A stretch of DNA of 64,000 bases from Novosphingobium sp. 9 (GTDB taxonomy: Bacteria > Pseudomonadota > Alphaproteobacteria > Sphingomonadales > Sphingomonadaceae): NCBI RefSeq assembly GCF_025340265.1, contig NZ_CP022707.1:62001-126000 (forward strand), given 5' to 3'. The notes under the pieces were generated by a model, which worked only from the letters and a program-made list of their open reading frames with translations, searched no databases and was not told the DNA's origin. Below are positions 57,575 through 64,000 of this stretch, one piece after another; the stretch's first letter is position 1; each line of letters begins with the position of its first letter. The translations under genes were made by a program, and so were the position numbers.

Positions 57575-57897
57575 GGCTTGGGACTCCTGAGGATCATGCC
57601 GGCCGCGATCATCGCATCGGCGATCTTCGCAGGGACCAGCGGATAATTACCGGATTCGACGGCCCGGCGGATCGTCGCGACGCGTTCGGTATCGATCGGC
57701 GCCTCGCCCGGATCGAGCGCGGCGGTGGTTTCGACAGACGGCGCGGCGGCCACCGCGATGGCCGAACTTTTCGAGGTGCGCTGGGCCGCATCGGCCGGCG
57801 CGATGGCAATATCCCCGGCGGCGCGCGCGACGGGCCGGGCGGTAACGGCGCCGACACTGCTCAGGGCAGCTGCCGGGCCAAGATCTGATGGTGGCAT
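57571..57897 (-). CDS. flgM: Anti-sigma-28 factor FlgM
   Basis: A 108-residue, mostly disordered protein with the C-terminal sigma-binding helix region D-T-E-R-V-A-T-I-R-R-A-V-E-S-G-N-Y and A-K-I-A-D-A-M-I typical of FlgM. It binds FliA until the hook is finished and FlgM is exported. The ATG at 57897 is preceded by AAGGAG seven bases upstream, which decides it over a further 5' Met that would overlap the promoter. Confidence 0.9.
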   Translation of the reverse strand: MPPSDLGPAAALSSVGAVTARPVARAAGDIAIAPADAAQRTSKSSAIAVAAAPSVETTAALDPGEAPIDTERVATIRRAVESGNYPLVPAKIADAMIAAGMILRSPKP

Positions 57898-57926
57898 GGT
57901 GCCGCTCCTTGACGTTTGCCCATCGA

Positions 57927-57953
57927 AGAACGGCACCGGGACACAGCTTTTAA
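57927..57953 (-). promoter_or_regulatory. Putative sigma-28 promoter of flgM
   Basis: On the minus strand TTAA (57950-57953) is followed after 15 bases by GCCGTTCT (57927-57934), compared with the consensus TAAA-N15-GCCGATAA. The -10 octamer is identical to that before motA. It lies about 30 bases from the flgM ATG. A shifted TAAA-N14 reading is also possible. Confidence 0.55.
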
Positions 57954-58003
57954 GGGGCTATGGGAAATTCCTGTGGCAAACGGCAAGGCTACGCGGTTTC
58001 TCC

Positions 58004-58519
58004 TTATGGAAGAGGCACTTCGACAAGGCCGGGACGCACGATCTGGCCGCGCATCGGCTCGGCCCGCGCGATGCCTCCGGCGGTCGGGCGGACCTGTATC
58101 CAGCTGCCGACCGGCCCGGATTCCATCGCCTGTCCCGATTGCGAGACGCTGAAACCCTCTCCCGTCACTGCGATCGCCACGGCATCGCCGCGCGTCACCG
58201 CATTGGGCGCCTGCGCGGCGACCATTTGCGGGCTCTGGCGCACGGGCACGAACAGCCGCCAGCCGTTGGGATCGCCGCACTGGACGACCACGCTGTCATG
58301 TCCGGCCGTGCGCCATGCGAGCGCGAGGCCCGCACGGCACGGTTGCAGACGCAGGCGCCGGTCGACGGGCGCGGCGGCACCGCCGGGCTGGCCGACAGGT
58401 GCGCCGGTAAAGGCGGCGACCTGCCGATCCACCGCATCAAGATCGGCAAAACCGGTAGCACTGGCGAGCAGCGCAACGCTTGCGAGAACGGGGGCGACGA
58501 GAACGGAAGCTGCAAACAT
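58004..58519 (-). CDS. flgA: Flagellar P-ring assembly chaperone FlgA
   Basis: A 171-residue exported protein. The signal peptide (M-F-A-A-S-V-L-V-A-P-V-L-A-S-V-A to about A-T-G-F-A) is followed by the SAF-like/FlgA domain with V-D-R-R-L-R-L-Q-P-C, V-T-R-G-D-A-V-A-I, and S-W-I-Q-V-R-P-T, ending G-Q-I-V-R-P-G. It assists P-ring (FlgI) formation in the periplasm. The start is set at 58519, where the signal peptide begins. It lies between the motB-like gene and flgM. Confidence 0.88.
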   Translation of the reverse strand: MFAASVLVAPVLASVALLASATGFADLDAVDRQVAAFTGAPVGQPGGAAAPVDRRLRLQPCRAGLALAWRTAGHDSVVVQCGDPNGWRLFVPVRQSPQMVAAQAPNAVTRGDAVAIAVTGEGFSVSQSGQAMESGPVGSWIQVRPTAGGIARAEPMRGQIVRPGLVEVPLP

Positions 58520-58595
58520 CGGGAGTACGTCACGTCCATCGAAAGGCGAATATCGCCTCGATCTACGCAAACCCCGTGCCAGTTGCCGCTAGGGC

Positions 58596-59039
58596 CTAGT
58601 TCGCTCCAGTTGGGCCGTCGTTGTCATAGGCGAGCACCGCGCGCACCGGCCCTTGTCCGGGCTCGACGACGATGCGCGGCGCATAGCCCGCCGCATCCGC
58701 TGCCCCGGCGATCCGCGCCGCTTCGGCCAAGGCCTCGGCGCGGGTCGAGGCCCCGTCACCATAGGAGGCGGCCACGGTCAGGCGCTGGCGCAAGTCGGGC
58801 GCCTGCTGCTTCAGCCACAGTGCGAGCGGCGGCGCACCGGGGGCCTCGACCCAGACCGCGACCGGCTCGGACCGCTCGACCTTTCCGGGCTTCGCGGGCG
58901 TTTGGACTGACGGCGGAGGCGGCACCGGGTGCGCCTTCACCTTGTCGTGGCGCCCCATCGCGGCGGCGGCGATCATGAACAGCACCAGCGAGAGATCCGC
59001 CAGCGAGGTCTGCCAGTTGGTTGCGCCGCGCCCGCTCAT
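58596..59039 (-). CDS. Short MotB-like stator protein
   Basis: A 147-residue protein with one N-terminal membrane helix (S-L-A-D-L-S-L-V-L-F-M-I-A) carrying Asp15 at the position of the proton-carrying Asp of MotB/TolR/ExbD. The remainder (W-V-E-A-P-G-A-P-P-L-A-L-W, R-I-V-V-E-P-G-Q-G-P) is too short for a standard OmpA-type peptidoglycan domain. Its gene overlaps motA by ATGA. It is probably a stator partner or an auxiliary proton-channel subunit; a true MotB with an anchor domain may be encoded elsewhere. Confidence 0.65.
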   Translation of the reverse strand: MSGRGATNWQTSLADLSLVLFMIAAAAMGRHDKVKAHPVPPPPSVQTPAKPGKVERSEPVAVWVEAPGAPPLALWLKQQAPDLRQRLTVAASYGDGASTRAEALAEAARIAGAADAAGYAPRIVVEPGQGPVRAVLAYDNDGPTGAN

Positions 59040-59730
59040 CGCGCCACGCGCCCATGCTGGGCCGGAGCATGATGAACCGGGGCACGATGGATCGGGGCCT
59101 CGGCCATGCCGGGCAGCGCATCGGCGACTTGCGCCTCCAGCCAGTCGAGCAGGTCCTGCCGCGCCTCTTCCTCATGCGCCGCGCCGCGCGCGATCATCCG
59201 GGCGAGCGGGGCGAAGATCATGTTGCCCAGCAGCAGGCCGTAGAGCGTGGTCAGCACCGCCATCGCAATCGCCGGGCGGAAATCCTGATCGAGCCCCCCG
59301 CGCTCGACAGCTGGCTGAGCGAGACCAGCGTGCCCGCCAGGCCGAACACCGGCGAGAGGTCCGAGGCCTGGTTGAGCGTGCGCACCGCGCGTGCGCTGGC
59401 CTCGGCACGGCGCTGCTTGTGCGCTTCGTGGGCGCGCTGGAGCCCCGCGATCGAGCGGGTGCCGATCAGCGCGTCGGTCACGTCGTCGATCTCGGCATCG
59501 CCCAGATGGCGCGGCTGGGCACGGATCAGCCCGTCCTGCCGGATTTCGCGAATATGCGAAGCGAGTTCGGCGCGGGTGCGTTCGGTGTCGAAGCGGCGGG
59601 CCAACAGCGCGCGCAAGCCGCCAAGCGCCGCGCCGCAGTCCGCAAAGCCGCAGCGCAGCAGCGTGGCCGCCAGCGTGCCGCCCACCACGATCAGCGCGCT
59701 GGGTCCGTCGATCAGGTTCTGCCAATGCAT
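59036..59730 (-). CDS. motA: MotA/TolQ/ExbB-family proton channel protein (one apparent 1-base loss)
   Basis: About 231 residues when repaired. It shows a membrane segment A-L-I-V-V-G-G-T-L-A-A-T-L-L, a cytoplasmic part, the conserved F-G-L-A-G-T-L-V-S-L-S-Q-L and A-I-A-M-A-V-L-T-T-L-Y-G-L-L-L-G-N-M-I-F-A-P, the MotA signature helices. The frame shifts at C6 59294-59299; one more base joins L-S-S-A-G-G to L-D-Q-D-F-R-P-A-I. Stator subunit of the flagellar motor. A sigma-28-like promoter precedes it, and the motB-like gene overlaps its end. Confidence 0.82.
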
Positions 59731-59757
59731 CGGATCAGGAGTCCTCCTCAGACCGTC

Positions 59758-59784
59758 AGAACGGCAGCGCGGTTCGCTTTTTCA
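59758..59784 (-). promoter_or_regulatory. Putative sigma-28 promoter of motA
   Basis: On the minus strand TGAA (59781-59784), 15 bases, then GCCGTTCT (59758-59765), 28 bases before the motA ATG. Stator genes are classical FliA targets, and the -10 equals that of flgM. Confidence 0.55.
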
Positions 59785-59821
59785 GGGCTTTTTCGCAGAT
59801 CGCCGACATTTGCCGGAAGGC

Positions 59822-59860
59822 TTGCCGGGACCGGCAATGGCCCGCTGCCGGAACCGGCAA
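59822..59860. promoter_or_regulatory. Two TTGCCGG-N2-CCGGCAA palindromes, probable activator sites
   Basis: The perfect palindrome TTGCCGG-GA-CCGGCAA (59822-59837) and a near-perfect one CTGCCGG-AA-CCGGCAA (59845-59860), 23 bases centre to centre, with half-sites TTGCCGG at 59810 and ATTGCCG near 59864. They stand about 75-115 bases upstream of the sigma-54 promoter of flgB, the normal distance for an enhancer-binding protein (FlbD/FleQ type, not in window), and also upstream of motA. Confidence 0.65.
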
Positions 59861-59934
59861 AGGATTGCCGCCTCTCCCGGCAGGCCGCCTTCCCCTGCCC
59901 GCCAACTGCACTCGATTCCTGCCGTTCGATCATT

Positions 59935-59949
59935 TGGCACGCCCCTTGC
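59935..59949 (+). promoter_or_regulatory. Sigma-54 promoter of the flgB operon
   Basis: TGGCACG-CCCC-TTGC gives the -24 GG (59936-59937) and -12 GC (59948-59949) with exactly ten bases between, matching the RpoN consensus TGGCACG-N4-TTGC. The flgB ATG is 38 bases further. Confidence 0.85.
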
Positions 59950-59987
59950 GATGATCGGCCCCGAACCCTTTCATCTTGAGAGAACCC

Positions 59988-60335
59988 ATGTCGTCCGATC
60001 TTTTCGGTATCCACGCCAAGGCTCTGGAACTGCGCTCGCAGCGCATGGGCCTGCTGGCGTCCAACATCGCCAATGCCGGTACGCCCGGCTACAAGGCCAA
60101 GGACATCGACTTCGCCGCCGCGCTGCGCGCCAGCGCGGCAGGCACCGATGTCGACAGTGCCGCCAAGGGCGCCGAGCAGTACCGCGTGCCGCTGATGCCC
60201 TCGCTCGACGGCAATACGGTCGAACTGCAGACCGAGCAGGTCGCCTTTTCCGAAAACGCGGTCGGCTATTCCGCCACGCTCGAATTCATCCGCGGCCGGG
60301 TCGACACCACGACCCGCGCGCTGCGGGGAGAATAG
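59988..60335 (+). CDS. flgB: Flagellar basal-body rod protein FlgB
   Basis: A 115-residue proximal rod protein. The N-terminal L-F-G-I-H-A-K-A-L-E-L-R-S-Q-R-M and the rod/hook signature L-L-A-S-N-I-A-N-A-G-T-P-G-Y-K-A-K-D-I-D-F are present, and the C-terminal helix (S-A-T-L-E-F-I-R-G-R) matches axial proteins. The ATG at 59988 has GAGAG upstream; a TTG four codons earlier is not needed. First gene of the sigma-54 driven flgBCDEFGH operon. Confidence 0.95.
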   Translation: MSSDLFGIHAKALELRSQRMGLLASNIANAGTPGYKAKDIDFAAALRASAAGTDVDSAAKGAEQYRVPLMPSLDGNTVELQTEQVAFSENAVGYSATLEFIRGRVDTTTRALRGE

Positions 60336-60339
60336 GCGC

Positions 60340-60747
60340 ATGGCCGGGAACCCGATGACGCTGTTCTCGCTGGCGCAGAAAGGCATGTCCGCGCAGCTGG
60401 TGCGGATGAACGCGGCAGCGTCCAACCTTGCCAATGCCGGTTCGGTCGCCTCCAGCGAGGGGCAGGCCTATCGCCCGATCCGCGCTGTGTTTTCCGAGGA
60501 TCTCGACAAGGCGAGCGGCCTTGCCAGCGTCTCGGTGCAGGGCGTGATGCGCGAGACCGCCGCGCCAATCCGCCAGCACGATCCCAATCACCCGCTCGCC
60601 GATGCCAACGGCGACGTGTGGACCGCTCCCGTCGATGAGAACGCGGAGATGGTCGATATGCTCGAAGCCTCGCGCCAGTACCAGAACATGGTCGAGGCCC
60701 TCTCCACCGCCAAGCAGCTGATGCTCGACACGATGAGGCTCAAATGA
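60340..60747 (+). CDS. flgC: Flagellar basal-body rod protein FlgC
   Basis: A 135-residue rod protein. M-N-A-A-A-S-N-L-A-N-A-G-S is the axial-protein signature, Y-R-P-I-R-A-V-F and D-P-N-H-P-L-A-D-A-N-G-D-V-W typify FlgC, and the C-terminus M-V-D-M-L-E-A-S-R-Q-Y-Q-N-M-V-E-A is the polymerising helix. It overlaps flgD by ATGA. Confidence 0.95.
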   Translation: MAGNPMTLFSLAQKGMSAQLVRMNAAASNLANAGSVASSEGQAYRPIRAVFSEDLDKASGLASVSVQGVMRETAAPIRQHDPNHPLADANGDVWTAPVDENAEMVDMLEASRQYQNMVEALSTAKQLMLDTMRLK

Positions 60748-61058
60748 CCATTTCTTCCGTAACGTCCACCACGCCCGCGACGTCCGCCGTCAAGGACAAG
60801 ACCTCGCTGTCGGACCTCGATTCCGGGGACTTCATCAAGCTGATGACCACCCAGCTCCAGCAGCAGGACCCGACGAACCCGACCGACAACAACGAGATGC
60901 TGGCGCAGATGGCGCAGTTCTCCTCGCTGGCGAACACCACGAAGAGCAGCGAGACGTTGCAGTCGATCGCCGACAAGCTCGATCAGGTGGTCTCGGCCCA
61001 GACCGCGACCACCGATGCCGTCGCCAAGCTGGTGGCCGCCCAAACTTCCTCGACCTGA
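60744..61058 (+). CDS. flgD: Hook-capping protein FlgD (short form)
   Basis: A 104-residue protein with the FlgD N-terminal domain D-F-I-K-L-M-T-T-Q-L-Q-Q-Q-D-P-T-N-P-T and N-E-M-L-A-Q-M-A-Q-F-S-S-L. The Tudor/Ig-like C-terminal half of ordinary FlgD (about 220-230 residues) is absent, with a clean stop and 27 bases to flgE. No shifted frame continues the family, so the shortening appears genuine. Confidence 0.9.
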   Translation: MTISSVTSTTPATSAVKDKTSLSDLDSGDFIKLMTTQLQQQDPTNPTDNNEMLAQMAQFSSLANTTKSSETLQSIADKLDQVVSAQTATTDAVAKLVAAQTSST

Positions 61059-61085
61059 TCCCCTTTCCCTTCGGAGACCACACCC

Positions 61086-61895
61086 ATGTCCTACTATACC
61101 TCGCTGACCGGCCTGAAGAACGCACAGACCGAACTCAACGTCATCTCGCACAACATCGCCAATGCCGAGACCAACGGCTTCAAGAAAAGCGATACCCAGT
61201 TCGCCGATATCGTCTCGTCCTCGGTCGTCACCGACCCGGCGCTGACGGTCGGGATCGGATCGCGGGTGGCCGAGATCAAGCAGAACTTCTCGGTCGGCGC
61301 GCTGGAGCAGACCGGCAATTCGCTGGACCTCGCGATCGGCGGCGAAGGCTTCTTCACCATCGTCTCGCCCAATTCGGGCCAGACCGAGTTCACCCGCAAC
61401 GGCTCGTTCAGCGTCGATGGCAGCGGCTATATCAAGAACGCCGAGGGCAGCCGCCTGCAGGTGTTCCCGATGACGAACGGCGTGGTCGATGCCAGCAGCC
61501 ATCAGGATGCGCTGGCCGCGCCGACCAATGCGGCGGGCTCGACGCTCGCCAGCGTGACCGTCGATCAGGAAGGACAGGTCGTCGCCTCGTACGACGATGG
61601 CACCAACACCACCGTCGGCGTGGTCGCACTGGCCAACTTCGTGGCGCCCAACGGCCTCAAGCAGACCGGCGATTCGAGCTGGAAAGTCACCGGCAAGTCG
61701 GGCGCGGCAAGCTATGGCGCGCCGGGTTCGGGCGCCTTCGGCGCGATCAATTCGGGCACGCTGGAGCGCTCGAACGTCGATATCGCCGAGGAGCTGGTCG
61801 ATCTGATCAGCGCGCAGCGGTATTTCCAGGCCAACGCCAAGGCCATCGATACCGCCACGCAGATCTCGCAGACCGTCATCAACCTGCGCAACTGA
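61086..61895 (+). CDS. flgE: Flagellar hook protein FlgE (short form)
   Basis: A 269-residue axial protein. Y-T-S-L-T-G-L-K-N-A-Q-T-E-L-N-V-I-S-H-N-I-A-N-A-E-T-N-G-F-K is the hook-type N-terminus, G-F-F-T-I-V-S the core, and E-R-S-N-V-D-I-A-E-E-L-V-D-L-I-S-A-Q-R-Y-F the C-terminal signature. E. coli FlgE has about 400 residues; this one is barely longer than FlgG, so an outer domain seems missing. Position between flgD and flgF supports FlgE. Confidence 0.88.
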   Translation: MSYYTSLTGLKNAQTELNVISHNIANAETNGFKKSDTQFADIVSSSVVTDPALTVGIGSRVAEIKQNFSVGALEQTGNSLDLAIGGEGFFTIVSPNSGQTEFTRNGSFSVDGSGYIKNAEGSRLQVFPMTNGVVDASSHQDALAAPTNAAGSTLASVTVDQEGQVVASYDDGTNTTVGVVALANFVAPNGLKQTGDSSWKVTGKSGAASYGAPGSGAFGAINSGTLERSNVDIAEELVDLISAQRYFQANAKAIDTATQISQTVINLRN

Positions 61896-61923
61896 CGGCG
61901 CCTGAACCGAAAAGGCTCCCGCG

Positions 61924-62667
61924 ATGGACCGGCTGATCTACACGGCAGTGTCGGGCATGAACGCCTCGATGACGCGCGAACGGGTGATCGCCAGCAACAT
62001 GGCCAATGCCCAGACCGTCGGCTTTCGCGCCGAGGAGGTTCAGGCCACGCCCATGACGCTGGACGGCCCGCAACTGCAGGTGCGCGCGATGACCGACACC
62101 GAAGTGCGCGGCGCCAACATGAAGCAGGGCGAGATCACCCAGACCGGCCGCCCGCTGGACGTTGCGCTGGATGGACAGGCGATGCTGGCGGTGCAGGTCG
62201 GCGACGGGAGCGAGGCCTATACCCGCAGGGGCGATCTCTCGGTCGCCTCCAGCGGGCTGCTCCAGAACGGCGACGGATTGCCGGTGCTGGGCGAAGGCGG
62301 GCCGATCACCGTGCCGCCGGGGATGGGCGTGACCATCGGCCCCGACGGTGCGGTGCTCGCCGCCGATCCGGCAAATCCCGGAGGGGCACCGCAACGTCTT
62401 GATCGCCTCAAGCTGGTATCTCCGACAGGCAGCCAGATCGAGAAAGACCTCGCCGGCCAGTTCCGCGTGAAAAACGGCGGCGTCCTTCCGGTCGACGAAA
62501 ACGCCAAGGTGGTGCCCGGCGCGCTGGAGAAGTCGAACGTCAACACCTCGCAGGTCTTGGTCGACATGATCTCTGCCCAGCGCCTGTTCGATATGCGCAC
62601 CAAGATGGTCGAGACCGCCCGCCAGCTCGACGAGAGCGGCGCCCGCCTGATGCGCATGGATGGCTGA
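61924..62667 (+). CDS. flgF: Flagellar basal-body rod protein FlgF
   Basis: A 247-residue proximal rod protein of normal length. M-D-R-L-I-Y-T-A-V-S-G-M-N-A-S-M starts it, A-S-N-M-A-N-A-Q-T-V-G-F is the axial motif, D-E-N-A-K-V-V-P-G-A-L-E-K-S-N-V-N and V-D-M-I-S-A-Q-R-L-F-D close it. Confidence 0.95.
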   Translation: MDRLIYTAVSGMNASMTRERVIASNMANAQTVGFRAEEVQATPMTLDGPQLQVRAMTDTEVRGANMKQGEITQTGRPLDVALDGQAMLAVQVGDGSEAYTRRGDLSVASSGLLQNGDGLPVLGEGGPITVPPGMGVTIGPDGAVLAADPANPGGAPQRLDRLKLVSPTGSQIEKDLAGQFRVKNGGVLPVDENAKVVPGALEKSNVNTSQVLVDMISAQRLFDMRTKMVETARQLDESGARLMRMDG

Positions 62668-62705
62668 GCCGTAACGGTTCGGCAGCACAACAAGAGGATA
62701 ACCCG

Positions 62706-63494
62706 ATGCCCAGTTCCGCTCTACAGGTCGCCCGCACCGGGCTTGAGGCGCAGGACACGCGCATGCGCGTGATCGCCAACAACCTCGCCAACGTATCGAC
62801 CACCGCCTTCAAGCGCGACCGCGCCAACTTCGAGACGCTGGCCTATCAGGACGCGCGCGTCGCCGGTGCCCAGTCGTCCAGCGAGACCGCCTATGCCACC
62901 GGGCTGAATCTCGGCACCGGCGTCGGCGTCCAGTCGACCAGCCGGATGGAGACGCAAGGCACGCTCCAGAGCACCTCGAACAGCCTCGACCTCGCGCTCG
63001 ATGGCGACGGCTACTTTCAGGTCGCGCTGCCCGGCGGCCAGCTGGCCTATACCCGCGCGGGCAATTTCAGCCGCTCGGCAGAGGGCCAGCTGGTGACGTC
63101 GCAGGGCTATCCCGTGCAGCCCGCGATTACCATTCCCGAAGGCGCGACCTCGATCACGATCTCGACCGACGGCACGGTGTCGGCCCAGCTTTCGGGCCAG
63201 TCCGAGCCTTCGCAGCTGGGCCAGATCACTATCGCCAGCTTCACCAATGCGGCGGGGCTGCAATCCTCGTCCGACAACTTCATGCTCGAAACCGCCGCCA
63301 GCGGCCCTGCACAGATCGGTGTTGCGGGCGAGGACGGGCGCGGACAGATCCGGCAGGGCATGCTCGAAGCCTCGAACGTCAGCATCGTCGAGGAACTGGT
63401 CGACATGATCGAGGCGCAGCGAAGCTACGAGATCAACTCGAAGATGATCTCCGCCGTCGACGAGATGCTCAAGAACGCGAACCAGACGCTCTGA
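62706..63494 (+). CDS. flgG: Flagellar distal rod protein FlgG
   Basis: A 262-residue distal rod protein of normal length. S-A-L-Q-V-A-R-T-G-L-E-A-Q-D-T-R-M and I-A-N-N-L-A-N-V-S-T-T-A-F-K-R-D-R-A-N-F are the FlgG N-terminal signature. L-D-L-A-L-D-G-D-G-Y-F-Q-V follows, and L-E-A-S-N-V-S-I-V-E-E-L-V-D-M-I-E-A-Q-R-S-Y-E is the C-terminal one. GAGGAT precedes the ATG. Confidence 0.96.
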   Translation: MPSSALQVARTGLEAQDTRMRVIANNLANVSTTAFKRDRANFETLAYQDARVAGAQSSSETAYATGLNLGTGVGVQSTSRMETQGTLQSTSNSLDLALDGDGYFQVALPGGQLAYTRAGNFSRSAEGQLVTSQGYPVQPAITIPEGATSITISTDGTVSAQLSGQSEPSQLGQITIASFTNAAGLQSSSDNFMLETAASGPAQIGVAGEDGRGQIRQGMLEASNVSIVEELVDMIEAQRSYEINSKMISAVDEMLKNANQTL

Positions 63495-63496
63495 TC

Positions 63497-64000
63497 ATGA
63501 AGCGGCGCATCACCCTTCTGCTTTCGGCGGCGGTGCTGGCAGGGTTTCCCATGCTGCCAGCGCTCGCCGCGAAGAAGCCGCCCAAGCCTTCGGGCTACGA
63601 GCCGACGCTGCCCGCCGCGCCCGCGCCGGTCGCAGCCGCGCCGACCGGCGGCATCTTCTCGGCGACGATGGGCTATGCACCGCTCTATGCCGGAACCCGC
63701 GCGCATGCGGTGGGCGATCCGGTTACTATCGTCCTGCTGGAAAGCACCACCGCGTCCAAGGCGGTCAGTTCCAAGAGCCAGAAGGGCGGCGGCGCCTCGA
63801 TCACCCCGCCCAGCGCCGGGCTGCTGTCGTTTCTCAACCCCAATGCCCTTAATGCCAGCTCGTCCTCGTCGTTCAATGGTCAGGGCAATGCGGCGCAGAC
63901 CAGCGCGCTGGCATCGACGCTCACCGTCACCATCGCCGAAGTGCGCCCCAACGGGACCGCACTGGTTCGAGGAGAAAAGCAGATGTTGCTGAGCCAGGGC
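63497..64000 (+). CDS. flgH: Flagellar L-ring protein FlgH (3' end beyond window)
   Basis: 168 codons are visible. A signal peptide (L-L-L-S-A-A-V-L-A-G-F-P to about A-L-A-A) is followed by a Pro/Ala linker and the L-ring domain: Y-A-P-L-Y-A-G-T-R-A, V-G-D-P-V-T-I-V-L-L-E-S-T-T-A-S-K, F-N-G-Q-G and L-T-V-T-I-A-E-V-R-P-N-G-T-A-L-V-R-G-E-K-Q. E. coli FlgH is a lipoprotein, but no cysteine follows the signal here, so this one would not be lipidated. It starts 2 bases after flgG. Confidence 0.93.
   Translation, partial: MKRRITLLLSAAVLAGFPMLPALAAKKPPKPSGYEPTLPAAPAPVAAAPTGGIFSATMGYAPLYAGTRAHAVGDPVTIVLLESTTASKAVSSKSQKGGGASITPPSAGLLSFLNPNALNASSSSSFNGQGNAAQTSALASTLTVTIAEVRPNGTALVRGEKQMLLSQG

Overview
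The window reads as chromosomal DNA of an alphaproteobacterium, most likely a member of the Sphingomonadales close to Novosphingobium or Sphingomonas. This is an inference from high GC, gene families and conserved gene orders (rpmH-rnpA-yidD-yidC-engB; gpsA-tsaD divergent from hemC-hemD and a Mic60-like gene). No database was searched. I see no tRNA, rRNA, CRISPR, insertion sequence or prophage.

Layout. 1-2.7 kb: the 3' part of a sensor histidine kinase with a Pro-Gly-Gly repeat, overlapping an outer-membrane barrel gene. 2.7-13.1 kb: a fatty-acid use island with acyl-CoA dehydrogenase, a two-domain hydroxyacyl-CoA dehydrogenase/hydratase and thiolase on the minus strand, and DUF2147, FadL-type porin, FadD, MerR regulator and thioesterase II on the plus strand. 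13.3-20.5 kb: housekeeping genes (sirtuin, dapB, nth, dicarboxylate/amino-acid symporter, dapE, cupin, S1/P1 nuclease, glutathione S-transferase). 20.7-26.4 kb: a minus-strand run from rpmH through rnpA, yidD, yidC and engB to a NUDIX-DUF47 protein and a PiT phosphate permease. 26.7-33.5 kb: envelope genes, comM and a repeat-rich lipoprotein. 33.6-39.1 kb: uvrB, an acetyl-CoA hydrolase/transferase and an S10 peptidase. 39.2-50.8 kb: an operon from tsaD to a helix-hairpin-helix protein, the divergent hemC-hemD-Mic60-like operon, and phosphatase-ubiH. 50.9-52.9 kb: a DsbD-type disulfide reductase. 53.1-64 kb: a flagellar locus of two divergent blocks, motA-motB-like-flgA-flgM-flgN-lytic transglycosylase-flhA-fliA (minus) and flgBCDEFGH (plus, cut by the window end).

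The flagellar intergenic region carries a textbook sigma-54 promoter facing flgB and two 7-2-7 palindromes that look like activator sites. Two sigma-28-like promoters with the same -10 octamer precede motA and flgM, matching the presence of fliA and flgM. FlgD and FlgE are unusually short, the motB-like protein has no room for a normal OmpA domain, and FlgH has no lipobox cysteine.

Ten reading-frame breaks fall at short C or G runs in otherwise intact genes. Nine are repaired by adding one C or G to the run, which points to homopolymer under-calling in the assembly rather than to ten pseudogenes. The affected genes are described as intact proteins with a marked break. The window also holds several families of palindromic or structured intergenic repeats.
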